This document shows positions 28,829 to 38,444 of a DNA stretch of 64,000 bases, in pieces. The stretch lies in NCBI GenBank assembly GCA_002364615.1, contig DEYP01000011.1, positions 62,001 through 126,000 on the forward strand, read 5' to 3'. A model generated the notes under the pieces. That model did no database searches and was not told where the DNA came from. It saw only the letters and a list, made by a program, of their open reading frames with translations. The position numbers and the translations under genes were made by a program. The stretch's first letter is position 1, and each line of letters starts with the position of its first letter. Source of the DNA: Arsukibacterium sp. UBA3155. GTDB lineage: Bacteria > Pseudomonadota > Gammaproteobacteria > Enterobacterales > Alteromonadaceae.

Positions 28829-28852
28829 GCTGCCAGCATAAATGCTGGCAGC
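28829..28852. terminator. Perfect hairpin between czcA and the convergent TPR gene
   Basis: GCTGCCAGCAT (28829-28839) and ATGCTGGCAGC (28842-28852) are perfectly complementary over 11 bases. There is no T run on either side, so it is not a textbook terminator, but its place between convergent genes, touching the stop codon of the leftward one, suggests a role in ending or stabilising transcripts. Confidence 0.45.
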
Positions 28853-30490
28853 TTAGGTTAAAACAGATTGCAGTTGCTGTTGATAGTGCTCAAATAGGGT
28901 GTGTTGCTCACTCTGCAGCTCAGCATACGACAACTGTTGCCTGATGTTTTTTGCCAAAGCAGTGCAGCCTTCATCTAAAGGCGCCTGACTTTGCATCGCC
29001 ACCAGCACTTTGAGGATATTCAACGCCACGTTCATATTATTCGGGGTAAGTGAGTAGGCTTGCTCTAATGAATTTAATGCGGCCTTAAATTTATTACGCT
29101 TAAAAAATTCTACTGCCATCCTGTTTAACTGCTGCGGGGTAAAATGCACTGCGGTGCGCTCGGCGGCTTCCTGCTCAATATATTTGCCGACTACCTGATT
29201 GGTCAGGCCGGTACCAGCGATTTGCCGCTTAATGGCATCAATCAGGGTGACCGCTTCTTCCCGCCGGCCCAGCTCGTGCAGCGCTTTAACCTTATCCAGA
29301 TTATCTTCCACCGAGGTAGTCGGTCGCAAACTCAAATGATTATCAACGATGCCCTCGGCTTTAGGCCGCTCTTCTCTGGCAGTATGTAACCGCGCCCTTA
29401 CCACCAGCAACTGCTCTTTCAGCTGAGCTGCCAGCGGTAACTGTTTTTCCAGCTCAGTTAACAATAATTCTGCCTGATTCAGTACTTTTAACGAATCGGC
29501 TTTATCCAGAGTAGTGGCATAATCGATGGCTGAGCGCACCACATTCAGGCGCAGTAATGGCGAATCATGGATAGAATTTTTGGCAAACTTCGCCATAGCA
29601 ATAGTGGCATGATACTGACCGGCATGATCATGATTCAGCCTGGCTAAATCGAGTACGCGTTTGTTGCGTTCGATATTGCGCGGCGCCAGCCGGCTGGCTT
29701 TTTTTATCTCAGTGTACGCTTGCTGATAGTCTTCTTTACCAATGTAGTAATGCGCCAGCATGTCATAAGTGGCAAAACGGGTGTCGGTTTTATCAGTAAG
29801 TTGCTGTAACAGTTCCTGAATATCAGCAAGCTTATCTTGTTGCAGCAAGGCTTTAATGTAACCCAGATACACCCAAGAGACCTTGTGCTGCGCTTTTAGC
29901 AAATTGTCGTAGTACCTAGCAGCCTCGGCAAACTCACGTAAATTAAGTAAACACTCGCCTTTTAACCGCTTCATTTGCAGATGATATTTTGTTAAACCCG
30001 TGTTCAGTAAATGACGCTCGGCAAAGTAAATGGCTTTACTGTAATCCTGGCGGTCTATCGCCTGGTACACATTAAACAAGGTGCGTTTAACTTCCAGGGT
30101 TACTGGCAGGCGGTTTTGGACATGTTTACTGCTTAGCGGTTTTACCCAGAAATCGTCGGGCTGAAGTTCAACAATGCTGTTGACTAAGTCTTCACTGGTT
30201 TCGGCACTTAAAAAAATTAACACCGTACATTTGGTGACATGGCGTTTAAATTTCAGCTCTTCGAGTAAATGAAAACCATCTTTATCGCTTTGCACGTTAA
30301 AGGCACAAATTACCACGTGAAAGGTGGTTTGTTCACATAACCGCAGCGCATAATAAGCATTTTCGGCACATTTAACCTGCTCTATACCCAGCTCAAATAA
30401 AGCGGATTTAATAACATTTTGCACCAGTATCTGATCATCGATAATCAGAACATTAAGCTTATTTAAGGCAGTAAGTTCTTCCTGTTCCAT
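28853..30490 (-). CDS. Receiver-domain/TPR protein with missing phosphoacceptor
   Basis: A 545-residue cytoplasmic protein. Residues about 10-130 form a CheY-like receiver: NVLIIDDQ gives the acidic pair, FLSAE the Ser/Thr switch and FWVKPLS the Lys. The phosphoacceptor Asp expected after VIC is Ala (VICAFNVQSDKDGF, residue 63, codon GCC). The rest is alpha-helical with tetratricopeptide-like repeats (about 150-545; for example AHYYIGKEDYQQAYTEIKKA). Similar receiver-TPR proteins occur in marine gammaproteobacteria. The ATG at 30490 is preferred to a TTG 21 bases upstream, although neither has a good ribosome binding site. It is a single gene with no kinase nearby; a protein scaffold role is likely but inferred. 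Confidence 0.82.
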   Translation of the reverse strand: MEQEELTALNKLNVLIIDDQILVQNVIKSALFELGIEQVKCAENAYYALRLCEQTTFHVVICAFNVQSDKDGFHLLEELKFKRHVTKCTVLIFLSAETSEDLVNSIVELQPDDFWVKPLSSKHVQNRLPVTLEVKRTLFNVYQAIDRQDYSKAIYFAERHLLNTGLTKYHLQMKRLKGECLLNLREFAEAARYYDNLLKAQHKVSWVYLGYIKALLQQDKLADIQELLQQLTDKTDTRFATYDMLAHYYIGKEDYQQAYTEIKKASRLAPRNIERNKRVLDLARLNHDHAGQYHATIAMAKFAKNSIHDSPLLRLNVVRSAIDYATTLDKADSLKVLNQAELLLTELEKQLPLAAQLKEQLLVVRARLHTAREERPKAEGIVDNHLSLRPTTSVEDNLDKVKALHELGRREEAVTLIDAIKRQIAGTGLTNQVVGKYIEQEAAERTAVHFTPQQLNRMAVEFFKRNKFKAALNSLEQAYSLTPNNMNVALNILKVLVAMQSQAPLDEGCTALAKNIRQQLSYAELQSEQHTLFEHYQQQLQSVLT

Positions 30491-30682
30491 GGATTGACGT
30501 CTTATCCCCAAAGTTGATATTCATCATACTAACCGCTCACTCGCTATATTAGCAAAAAATAAAAATATAAAATCTCCGCTAACGTTGCTGAAAATATAAT
30601 CACCTTTGGCCATTGTTCTATGAGCGGAACACCCCAAACTCCACCTCAGTACTTTCTATTAACCAAGCCAGAGGGCCTGACC

Positions 30683-31195
30683 ATGTTTTACGATTTGAGC
30701 GTAGTGCAAAATAGCAAAATGTTGAAAAATTTAAGCGCGATTCTGGATAAAGGAGCCGCGTATGCTGAACAGAAAAAATTTGATGTCACGGTATTGTTAA
30801 ACGCACGGCTGGCACCCGATCAGTTTAACCTTATTCGTCAGGTACAAATTGCCTGCGACAGCGCTAAACTTGGGGCAGCGCGCTTAACCGGCCAGGTAGA
30901 CAGTGCGCCAAAGCATGCAGATGATGAGATTAATTTAGCGCAATTGCAGCAACGCATTAATGATACGATTGATTATCTTGCCAGCTTTAAAAAGGCAGAC
31001 TTTGATAATGCCGCCACGCAGCATGTTAGCCAGCCGCGCTGGGAAGGAAAATATTTAGACGGATACGAGTTTTTAATTCAGCATATTATGCCAAATGTAT
31101 ACTTTCATATCACCACCAGCTACGCCATATTGCGCCACAATGGCGTCGATGTTGGTAAAAAAGATTACTTAGGTGCTATGCCTTACAAATCTTAA
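30683..31195 (+). CDS. DUF1993 family protein
   Basis: A 170-residue cytoplasmic protein of the DUF1993 family, which has a DinB-like helical fold and no known function. The start MFYDLSVVQNSKMLKNLSAI and the later RWEGKYLDGYEFLIQHIMPN and HITTSYAILRHNGVDVGK are the conserved family blocks. I chose ATG 30683 because AGAGGG lies at good spacing and family proteins begin there; an ATG 63 bases upstream lacks a binding site. A terminator follows, so it is monocistronic. Confidence 0.88.
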   Translation: MFYDLSVVQNSKMLKNLSAILDKGAAYAEQKKFDVTVLLNARLAPDQFNLIRQVQIACDSAKLGAARLTGQVDSAPKHADDEINLAQLQQRINDTIDYLASFKKADFDNAATQHVSQPRWEGKYLDGYEFLIQHIMPNVYFHITTSYAILRHNGVDVGKKDYLGAMPYKS

Positions 31196-31217
31196 TTTTC
31201 TGAAATTTACCTATGAA

Positions 31218-31244
31218 ACGCCGGGTAATTTACCCGGCGTTTTT
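31218..31244. terminator. Terminator between DUF1993 gene and alcohol dehydrogenase gene
   Basis: ACGCCGGGTAA and TTACCCGGCGT (31218-31240) form a near-perfect stem with a tiny loop, followed by TTTTT on the plus strand. It lies between converging genes and may serve both. Confidence 0.85.
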
Positions 31245-31253
31245 ATTATAAGC

Positions 31254-32255
31254 CTAACGCTCCAGCACAATACGGTAGCGGGCTTTACCACTTCCCAGGT
31301 GCGCCAGCGCTTCATTAATCTGACTGAACTTAAAGGTTTCCACAACCGGCTTAATGTCATGCTGCACCGCAAACTCCAGCATTTTCGCTATGGTGGCCGG
31401 GCTGCCCACCGGCGAGCCTGATACGCTGCGCTGCGCCATAATTAAATTAAACACACCAATATCTAATGGCTCCAACGTGGCACCAACAAAATGCAGCCGT
31501 CCTTTGGCTTTAAGCGTCGACAAATATAAATTCCAGTCCAGTTTCACATTAACGGTGGAGATAATAAAATCAAACCGGCCCGCCGCTTGTTCAATATCAT
31601 CTTCACTGCGGGAATTAATACAATGATGAGCCCCCAACTCTTTCGCTTCTGCCATTTTACTATCACTGGAGGTAAAGGCGGTTACTTCACAGCCCCAGGC
31701 CCGCAGAAACTGCAGACCAAGGTGCCCCAAGCCACCAATGCCTATTACCGCCACTTTATCAGTGGGTTTTACGTCAAACTGCACCATCGGGTTAAACACG
31801 GTAATACCACCGCAAAACAGCGGGCCGGCAGTTTTTGCGTCCATTCCTTCGGGTAGCGGGATGACCGCGCTGGCATTAGCCCGTACTTTGTCGGCAAAAC
31901 CGCCATGACGGCCAACAATGGTACTCTCGGCACTGCTGCACAGATTATGATCACCGCTGCCACAGGTGCTACACACATTACAGTAATCCGATTGCCAGCC
32001 AAGCCCAACCACCTGCCCTTCTTTTAAATGGGTGACATCAGAGCCGACAGCAGCAATTCTGCCCACCACTTCATGTCCTGCCACCAGCGGATACGAAGAC
32101 ATTCCCCATTCGTTATGCAACATTGAAATATCTGAGTGACAGATCCCGCAGTAATCGACCGCAATTTCCACCTCTTGCCGGCCGAGTTTGCCCGGATCAT
32201 ACTGCCAGGGTTCAAGTTTGCCTTTCGCTGCCATTGCCGCATATGCATTAATCAT
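31254..32255 (-). CDS. Zinc-dependent alcohol dehydrogenase (YahK/CAD-like)
   Basis: NAD(P)-dependent medium-chain dehydrogenase likely reducing a range of aldehydes. The 333-residue protein has the catalytic zinc Cys in [12 protein letters not shown] (about residue 38), the GHEVVGR motif with His-Glu, four structural-zinc Cys in [15 protein letters not shown] (about 90-104) and the cofactor-binding [11 protein letters not shown] (about 172). The sequence resembles the cinnamyl-alcohol-dehydrogenase branch that includes E. coli YahK, which prefers NADPH. It is a single gene with terminators and promoters of neighbours on both sides; the physiological substrate is not shown by the context. Confidence 0.9.
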   Translation of the reverse strand: MINAYAAMAAKGKLEPWQYDPGKLGRQEVEIAVDYCGICHSDISMLHNEWGMSSYPLVAGHEVVGRIAAVGSDVTHLKEGQVVGLGWQSDYCNVCSTCGSGDHNLCSSAESTIVGRHGGFADKVRANASAVIPLPEGMDAKTAGPLFCGGITVFNPMVQFDVKPTDKVAVIGIGGLGHLGLQFLRAWGCEVTAFTSSDSKMAEAKELGAHHCINSRSEDDIEQAAGRFDFIISTVNVKLDWNLYLSTLKAKGRLHFVGATLEPLDIGVFNLIMAQRSVSGSPVGSPATIAKMLEFAVQHDIKPVVETFKFSQINEALAHLGSGKARYRIVLER

Positions 32256-32397
32256 AATATCTCCGTGTGGTTTATTTTTTCTGTCACTAATGGCTATACA
32301 GTTAACAGTATTAACCAGATCTGCTGAAGTGCACGGAAATAAGCCGGCAATGGCTATAATTTGACCAGTAGCACCTGTTTCTTAGCGTACTTTCAGG

Positions 32398-32403
32398 TAT
32401 AAT
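32398..32403 (+). promoter_or_regulatory. Possible -10 element of the rimO promoter
   Basis: A perfect TATAAT lies 42 bases before the rimO ATG. The hexamer 17 bases upstream (CTGTTT) is a poor -35 match, so an activator or another spacing may be involved. Confidence 0.4.
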
Positions 32404-32444
32404 CCGCCGACTTTTTTCAGGCTGCGCCTTAATACAGAGACACT

Positions 32445-33848
32445 ATGACAGTTCAAACCTTCGACCCAAGCCAAACCACCACCCTGGATACTTCTGCCAA
32501 AGCGCTGGCACAGCAGGCAAAAACCGCTGCCAGCAATGGCAATACCATCGGATTTGTGTCCCTGGGCTGTCCTAAAAACCTGGTCGACTCTGAGCGTATT
32601 CTGACCCAGCTAAAAAGCGAAGGTTACAATATCGTCCCCAGCTACGATGATGCACAGCTGGTTATCGTTAACACCTGTGGTTTTATTGACAGCGCAGTGC
32701 AGGAGTCATTGGATACCATTGGCGAAGCACTGGCTGAAAACGGTAAGGTTATTGTGACTGGCTGTCTGGGCGCACGCGAAGATGAAATTCGTCAGGTGCA
32801 CCCGAATGTGCTCGGTATTACCGGCCCGCACAGCTATGAAAACGTGTTAAAGCAGGTACATGAGTTTGTGCCTAAGCCAAAGTACGACCCTTTCACCATG
32901 CTGGTGCCAGACCATGGCGTCAAATTAACGCCCAAGCATTATGCGTACTTAAAAATATCGGAAGGCTGCAACCATCGCTGTACTTTTTGTATTATCCCGT
33001 CAATGCGTGGCGATTTAGTTAGCCGGCCAGTGGGTGAAGTTTTAGATGAGGCGCAGCGTTTAAAAAATGCTGGCGTTAAAGAGCTATTGGTGATTTCGCA
33101 GGACACCAGTGCCTATGGCGTTGATGTGAAACACCGCACTGGTTTCTGGAATGGTGCGCCGGTGAAAACCTCTATGCAGTCCTTATGTGAAGCCTTAGGC
33201 GAGATGGGTATCTGGGTAAGGCTGCACTACGTTTATCCTTACCCGCACGTCGATGACATTATTCCGTTAATGGCCGCTGGCAAAGTACTGCCCTATTTAG
33301 ATATTCCGTTTCAACATGCCAGCCCACGCATTTTAAAACTGATGAAGCGCCCCGGTCAGGCCGAGCGGGTATTAGAGCGAATTAAAAAATGGCGCGAAAT
33401 CTGCCCTGAGCTGACCATCCGCTCTACCTTTATTGTTGGCTTTCCGGGCGAGACCGAAGAAGATTTCCAGATGTTGCTCGACTGGTTAGATGAAGCGCAG
33501 CTCGATCGCGTTGGCTGTTTTAAATACAGCCCGGTGGTGGGTGCTAAAGCCAACGAGCTGGCCGATCCGGTGCCGGACGATGTGATGGAAGAGCGCTACC
33601 ACCGCTTTATGCAAAAACAGCAGGCAATAAGTGCGGCTCGGTTACAAAACAAAATTGGTAAAACCATTAAAGTGTTAATTGACGAAGTCGATGAAGAAGG
33701 TGCCATTGGCCGAAGCTTTGCTGACGCCCCGGAAATTGACGGCGCGGTGTACTTAAACGGCTTAACCACTGTTAAACCGGGCGACATCATCGATGCCGTT
33801 GTCGAAGAAGCCGACGAATATGACTTATGGGCGTCAATCGCTGAATAA
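32445..33848 (+). CDS. rimO: Ribosomal protein uS12 methylthiotransferase RimO
   Basis: Radical-SAM enzyme that methylthiolates an Asp of ribosomal protein S12. The 467-residue protein has the N-terminal MTTase domain with [15 protein letters not shown] (about residue 38) and the Cys residues of NTCGFI and VTGCLG that hold the second iron-sulfur cluster, the radical-SAM CNHRCTFC motif (about 180) and a C-terminal TRAM domain. About 30 residues precede the family's usual start (NTIGFVSLG); the extension is low-complexity (Thr/Ala-rich) and a later start cannot be excluded, though no internal ATG is suitable. A strong terminator follows. Confidence 0.96.
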   Translation: MTVQTFDPSQTTTLDTSAKALAQQAKTAASNGNTIGFVSLGCPKNLVDSERILTQLKSEGYNIVPSYDDAQLVIVNTCGFIDSAVQESLDTIGEALAENGKVIVTGCLGAREDEIRQVHPNVLGITGPHSYENVLKQVHEFVPKPKYDPFTMLVPDHGVKLTPKHYAYLKISEGCNHRCTFCIIPSMRGDLVSRPVGEVLDEAQRLKNAGVKELLVISQDTSAYGVDVKHRTGFWNGAPVKTSMQSLCEALGEMGIWVRLHYVYPYPHVDDIIPLMAAGKVLPYLDIPFQHASPRILKLMKRPGQAERVLERIKKWREICPELTIRSTFIVGFPGETEEDFQMLLDWLDEAQLDRVGCFKYSPVVGAKANELADPVPDDVMEERYHRFMQKQQAISAARLQNKIGKTIKVLIDEVDEEGAIGRSFADAPEIDGAVYLNGLTTVKPGDIIDAVVEEADEYDLWASIAE

Positions 33849-33860
33849 GCGTTTATCAAA

Positions 33861-33900
33861 AAAAACGTGAAACAGGCAGCTTCGGCTGCCTGTTTATTTA
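33861..33900 (+). terminator. Terminator of rimO (TTCG-loop hairpin)
   Basis: AAACAGGCAGC (33870-33880), a TTCG tetraloop and GCTGCCTGTTT (33885-33895) form an 11-bp stem, preceded by a run of A. The same hairpin core is found again at 37984-38005. Confidence 0.9.
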
Positions 33901-33924
33901 GCGTGAGATGAATCTGATTCAGGA

Positions 33925-35958
33925 TTAATATTCCACCTTTATCATGTCACTTTGCGCCAGCACAGATCGTACTGCAAGCATGGTTGTGCCATCAGACGAC
34001 AGTTCAAAGTTCAGACGAAACCGATTTTTGGCAATTAACTGCTTATCAGTATTTGCTGTCGTCATGTCAGTGCGATACAAATAAGCCAGATTCTCTTCAT
34101 GTCCGGTGTAATAAAGTGCGCCTTGATAAACCTGCCAACGGTTTGGGCTGATACTAGGCAGTCGGGTAAGTAACACCGGCTCACTGTTGGCCTGTTCAAG
34201 CCAGGCATTGGCCTCGCTATCGATTACCAACGTTTGATTATCTGTCAGCTGCTGCTTCGCAAATACCTGGTGCTGCGCTCTAACCTTAATGTCAGCATCA
34301 AGCTCATAACGGTACAGTGCCGGCTGACCATGTTCAATTCTGGCGAAGTGCAGCTGCTCTGCTGCTGTCCATTGCACAGATGCTACCTTTTCCAGCTCAG
34401 TCGTCAGATAACGAAATTGCTGATCTTGTAACGCCAATATAAAGACTCTGCCGTTGGCAATACCGGCCAGATGCGTTTCCTCCTGATTCACCTGTAAAGC
34501 AGTAAATTCGATGTCTACCGGCAAAGACGCCAGTACGTATTTTACGTTATCGCGAATAACGGCAATCTGGCTTTGTTTATGAAGTTTATTAATAAGATAA
34601 ATATGGCCGCTGCGCTTGCCGGTAACGGGAAAGTCTTCAGCACCGGAAAACTCTAAGTAGTTGTGGTTCAGGCCACTATACGATAGAGGAGTCTGCGCCA
34701 GAAAAGGGTTAGGTTGGCTTACCAGATCGAGATAATTGCCATTGTGCTGACGAGCGAACAAACAACGATCACCGCAGCTGTAAAAAACATTATTAATATT
34801 ATTAATATCAACTGGCAGCAGAGCAAACTGACGGCTGGTCAAATCATACTGAGCAAACTCGCCATAAAAGCTGGAAAGCGTTATCACCTGATCATCTGCG
34901 CTCCATATCAGGTGCTGGTAACTTCCGGGAAGTTTGCTTACATGAACCAGCTCGCCACTTGGTAAATGCTGAATAAGCAGCTCGTTGTCGTCAGCGCCTG
35001 TATTGCGAAGTATCGCCAGAAATCTGCCATCAAAGGATTCTCGGGCAAAATAATCACCACTGCCATGCCCCGCCGACGATGTCACGCTGGATAATTTTTG
35101 GCTGGCCAGTTCGTAATACCAAATGCCCTGGGTCCGAGTTGGTTGCTTAAAATCACTAAGGTACAGCCCGGAACCGTCAGAACTCCATGCTTGAAAATAA
35201 CGTTGCCCTGCAACAACATCGGGTAAAGCAAAGATGTTACTTAAACCCTGCTGAGCAGAGAAATCGGCGATAAAAGTGTTGGTTTGCCCCGGTGTACTTC
35301 GGGTATACGCTAGCTTATCACCATTAGCAGATAACTGGCCGTTGGCGTAGTTTGCATCGTCATAAGTAAGCCGGGTTATCCGCCCGCTATCCAACGCTTT
35401 GGCGTAAAGTTGCAGGTAATCATCTTTATTGGCACGGTGCGAGAAAATCAATTGGTTTTGCGGAGCATTATAAAAAGGGCTGACTTCTGAACCATCCATA
35501 CTGGTAAGCGACGTTAGCGTAACTGCCGCTGGTTGCGACAGCACACTATACCCAGCCCAGCTAATGACACCGAACAACAATCCACAGGCAACCAGCCAGC
35601 GAGCAGCGGTTCGCATAACTAATTTTGGCTTATCGTCAGTTACTGCACCAGCAACAGCGGTAACCTCAGCAATCAGTATATAGCCTTTTAACGGTATGGT
35701 TCGAACATAACGTGAGTCACGGGCGCTGTCGTGCAGACTTTTACGTAGTTTTTTTATCACGGCCCGAAAGGCATCGTCGGTAATCACCCGATCTGACCAC
35801 AAGGTTTTTTTTATGGTGTCTTTCGTTACCAGTTCGCTGACATTATCGACTAGAAGTTTCAATAATTCATTGATCTGAGGCTCTATTTTCACTACCTGGT
35901 TGTTCTTGATTAGCTCAGCACGGCTATAATTAAAAACAAAATCACCTACTTTGAACAC
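33925..35958 (-). CDS. ToxR/CadC-like membrane transcription regulator with TolB-like periplasmic domain
   Basis: A one-component regulator. Residues about 1-97 form an OmpR-type winged helix (INELLKLLVDNVSELVTKD, then DDAFRAVIKKLRKSLHD and TIPLKGYIL). A single membrane helix follows at about 118-140 (WLVACGLLFGVISWAGYSVL). The remaining 530 residues are periplasmic and look like a TolB/WD40 beta propeller. The start is GTG at 35958 with AGGTGA six bases upstream. It diverges from the serine hydrolase gene with 132 bases between starts, so that gene is its most likely target. The signal sensed by the propeller is unknown. Confidence 0.85.
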   Translation of the reverse strand: MFKVGDFVFNYSRAELIKNNQVVKIEPQINELLKLLVDNVSELVTKDTIKKTLWSDRVITDDAFRAVIKKLRKSLHDSARDSRYVRTIPLKGYILIAEVTAVAGAVTDDKPKLVMRTAARWLVACGLLFGVISWAGYSVLSQPAAVTLTSLTSMDGSEVSPFYNAPQNQLIFSHRANKDDYLQLYAKALDSGRITRLTYDDANYANGQLSANGDKLAYTRSTPGQTNTFIADFSAQQGLSNIFALPDVVAGQRYFQAWSSDGSGLYLSDFKQPTRTQGIWYYELASQKLSSVTSSAGHGSGDYFARESFDGRFLAILRNTGADDNELLIQHLPSGELVHVSKLPGSYQHLIWSADDQVITLSSFYGEFAQYDLTSRQFALLPVDINNINNVFYSCGDRCLFARQHNGNYLDLVSQPNPFLAQTPLSYSGLNHNYLEFSGAEDFPVTGKRSGHIYLINKLHKQSQIAVIRDNVKYVLASLPVDIEFTALQVNQEETHLAGIANGRVFILALQDQQFRYLTTELEKVASVQWTAAEQLHFARIEHGQPALYRYELDADIKVRAQHQVFAKQQLTDNQTLVIDSEANAWLEQANSEPVLLTRLPSISPNRWQVYQGALYYTGHEENLAYLYRTDMTTANTDKQLIAKNRFRLNFELSSDGTTMLAVRSVLAQSDMIKVEY

Positions 35959-36090
35959 GTTATTTCACCTGTTTATTGATGTGACCTTTTGTGACTATTT
36001 ACCCTTGCCGTAAAATCACAATAAGTCCTTTGCCACTGCCGGCCTTCCATTTCATATTGACAACGACCGTCACTAATTGGAAGAAAAAAA

Positions 36091-37950
36091 ATGATAAAAA
36101 TTATTATCTTGTGGTTGGGGGTGTTTATAATCGCCGCCAGTGGCCACACCCACGCTAACGCTCCGGCAGAGGCTTCAGCAACATTCAAACAGCTGCTAGA
36201 TTCCGTCAGACAGAAAAGCGGCGTGCAAGGTATTGCCGTCAGTATTATTGAAGGCGGTAAAGAACCAACGTTCATTACCTCCGGCTTTGCCGATATCGAG
36301 CAGAGAACACCCATTACCGAACGCACCCAGTTTCGTTTTGGCTCGGTATCCAAAATTCTGGTTGCGATGTCAGTAATGAAGCTTATAGAACAACACCAGT
36401 TGACATTAAATACCCCGTTGCAGCAACTGATACCCGAAATTCACTTCGATAACCCATATGAAGCAGATTTTCCGCTAACTGTGCACCATCTGTTAAATCA
36501 CACTACTGGTTGGGACGCCATGCGTTTTGCCGAAAATGTACCGACCTCTGCCTCTCCGGTTACTATTAAGCAGGCACTGGATATTCACCCTGATAGCCGG
36601 CAATCACGCTGGCCACCCGGCTCACGTTTCGCCTACAATAATACCGGGCCACTGGTTGCGGCTTATATTGTCGAAAAACTCAGTGGTGTCAGTTTTGAAT
36701 CTTTTGTTAAAAGCCACTTTTTAACGCCGCTAGGTATGACTCACACCGATTATTTTTATACCGACCACTATCGCCAGCACGCTGCTACCCTGTATCTGGG
36801 AAACACGCCGTTAGCTTTTGAGCATCTGAATAATCGCCCGGCTGGTGGCTTAAACAGCGATATGGCCGATATGATTGCCTTAGTCAGGTTTTTATTAGCT
36901 CAGGGAAAAGAGCCATCGCAGCAGGTGTTATCAGCAACATCGTTTCAGACGCTGCAAACGCCGGCTGGCTCGCTCTCTGCTAACGCTGGTATTGAGCTGA
37001 CCTATGCTCAGGGCGTAAATCTTTTTCATGCCAATGGCCAGCTATTGTTTGGCCATGAAGGCAGTGTTCGGGGTGGCTCTTCGCTCGTGATCTACCAACC
37101 TGACATACAGAAAGGCTACGTTATTGCCGTGAATGGAGAAGGGCCGGCAGTGCCGCAAATCCATCAGTTTTTGGCTAATTTAATTACCCGGCCTGGCGCA
37201 ACACAACATGTCAGCGAGCAACATCACTTTTCTGAAAAACAGCAGGCTCTGTCAGGTTTTTATCGCAGCATAAATCCGGGTGCCAGCCTTATTGCTCCAT
37301 TCTCTGTGCTAAGTCCGTGGCAACTTAAAGTAACTGAGCAATCTGCTACTATCGGCCCGATAGTTGGCGCTAAACTGCGCTCGCTCGGAGCTGGCGGTGA
37401 TAATTACTTTACCCAGTGGCAGACCGGCAAAACAATACTGGTGCCAGCCGAAGACCCGATAGCAGGCGCAGTGATTCATTATGGTCCGCAGACTTTCAAA
37501 CGTATTTCGGCATTTACTGCCTATGCGCCGCTCTCTATTGTGGTGGTTTGGGTAATACTGACAATAATCGCTTTTCTCTTTGCTTTAATTTGGCTGCCAC
37601 GCAAATTGCACGGCAAAACTGCCGTACATGCCAGCATACGTTTGCGCAGCTGGCCGCTAATGACCATTGTGCCTTTACTGCTATCAGTTAGTTTAGTGTT
37701 GTATGCCAAAGCCAGCCCGGCTTTAACTGAATTAGCAGGCCAAGTCAGCTGGCTGTCGGTCGGCTTGCTGGTATGCAGCCTTCTGTTCTTTATCAGTAGC
37801 CTTTGGAGTATGGTTATATGGTGGCAAACACCACGGCATCAGGTTCATCCATTAACATACTGGCACTCATCAATGCTGATAGCGCTGAACAGCCTGATAG
37901 CCATTTTTCTGCTGTTTAATGGTTTAATCGGCGTTCGTTTGTGGGCATAA
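36091..37950 (+). CDS. Serine hydrolase, class C beta-lactamase-like, membrane-anchored
   Basis: A 619-residue member of the penicillin-binding-protein-like serine hydrolase family (Pfam beta-lactamase). A signal peptide (about 1-25) precedes the catalytic domain, with the nucleophile Ser85 and Lys88 in FGSVSKIL, Tyr182 in FAYNNTG and a third motif HEG at 322 (usually KTG or HxG). After about residue 480 there are four membrane helices, so the enzyme faces the periplasm on a membrane anchor. Members of this architecture include peptidases and esterases; a true beta-lactamase is unlikely but not excluded. GGAAG precedes the ATG. It diverges from a ToxR-like regulator gene and is followed by a terminator. 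Confidence 0.85.
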   Translation: MIKIIILWLGVFIIAASGHTHANAPAEASATFKQLLDSVRQKSGVQGIAVSIIEGGKEPTFITSGFADIEQRTPITERTQFRFGSVSKILVAMSVMKLIEQHQLTLNTPLQQLIPEIHFDNPYEADFPLTVHHLLNHTTGWDAMRFAENVPTSASPVTIKQALDIHPDSRQSRWPPGSRFAYNNTGPLVAAYIVEKLSGVSFESFVKSHFLTPLGMTHTDYFYTDHYRQHAATLYLGNTPLAFEHLNNRPAGGLNSDMADMIALVRFLLAQGKEPSQQVLSATSFQTLQTPAGSLSANAGIELTYAQGVNLFHANGQLLFGHEGSVRGGSSLVIYQPDIQKGYVIAVNGEGPAVPQIHQFLANLITRPGATQHVSEQHHFSEKQQALSGFYRSINPGASLIAPFSVLSPWQLKVTEQSATIGPIVGAKLRSLGAGGDNYFTQWQTGKTILVPAEDPIAGAVIHYGPQTFKRISAFTAYAPLSIVVVWVILTIIAFLFALIWLPRKLHGKTAVHASIRLRSWPLMTIVPLLLSVSLVLYAKASPALTELAGQVSWLSVGLLVCSLLFFISSLWSMVIWWQTPRHQVHPLTYWHSSMLIALNSLIAIFLLFNGLIGVRLWA

Positions 37951-37983
37951 CAGCAGTGTAAGCCGCACAAACATTCAACTGAC

Positions 37984-38011
37984 ACAGGCAGCTTCGGCTG
38001 CCTGTTTTTTT
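37984..38011 (+). terminator. Terminator of the serine hydrolase gene (TTCG-loop hairpin)
   Basis: ACAGGCAGC (37984-37992), TTCG and GCTGCCTGT (37997-38005) followed by seven T. The core is identical to the rimO terminator. Confidence 0.93.
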
Positions 38012-38042
38012 AGCAATAGGCACCTGCTCGCAACACCAACCG

Positions 38043-38444
38043 CTACTTTTCTTTACTGGCCGGATAATTTACCCCGGGGAAGCTGCCGGCCAGCTCTTCT
38101 TCCAGTAAATTCAGCTTTTTGCTGGCTTCACTATCGGCCAGGCCCTGGTCACGAACTTCCCGCAGTATCGCAATTAACCGGCGCCGGTAGTCCCAGTGCC
38201 ATTCACCACGCTGCTCCCACTTAAAAGTGCGCTGAAATAGCAATATAAAAGCCGGAATAGCGGCTATCCCTGCCGATAGTTTTGTCTGGCCATCGCCGAA
38301 TATCTGAGCAAATGCCGGGTAACTACTGGCCATAACCACCATAAATAACAATAAATGATTCAGTACAAAATCAAATTTGGAATAACGATAGCGGGCCGTT
38401 ATTTCACGCTCTATTTCAGCCACAATGGCACTTTTTTCTTCCAT
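38043..38444 (-). CDS. Two-helix membrane protein, SLATT/DUF4231-like
   Basis: A 133-residue protein I cannot assign firmly. It has an acidic amphipathic N terminus (MEEKSAIVAEIEREI), two membrane helices (about residues 32-52 and 60-78), then a tryptophan- and arginine-rich helix (KWEQRGEWHWDYRRRL) and a charged helical tail. This layout resembles SLATT/DUF4231 proteins, two-helix effectors found in conflict systems, but no nucleotide cyclase, SLOG sensor or other defence gene is next to it. ATG 38444 has GAGA at suitable distance and is preferred over a start 60 bases upstream. Confidence 0.6.
   Translation of the reverse strand: MEEKSAIVAEIEREITARYRYSKFDFVLNHLLLFMVVMASSYPAFAQIFGDGQTKLSAGIAAIPAFILLFQRTFKWEQRGEWHWDYRRRLIAILREVRDQGLADSEASKKLNLLEEELAGSFPGVNYPASKEK

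Noticed and set aside
36091-37950. Antibiotic-resistance class C beta-lactamase
   Set aside because: The catalytic motifs are shared with many peptidases and esterases, and the C-terminal four-helix anchor is not found in resistance enzymes.
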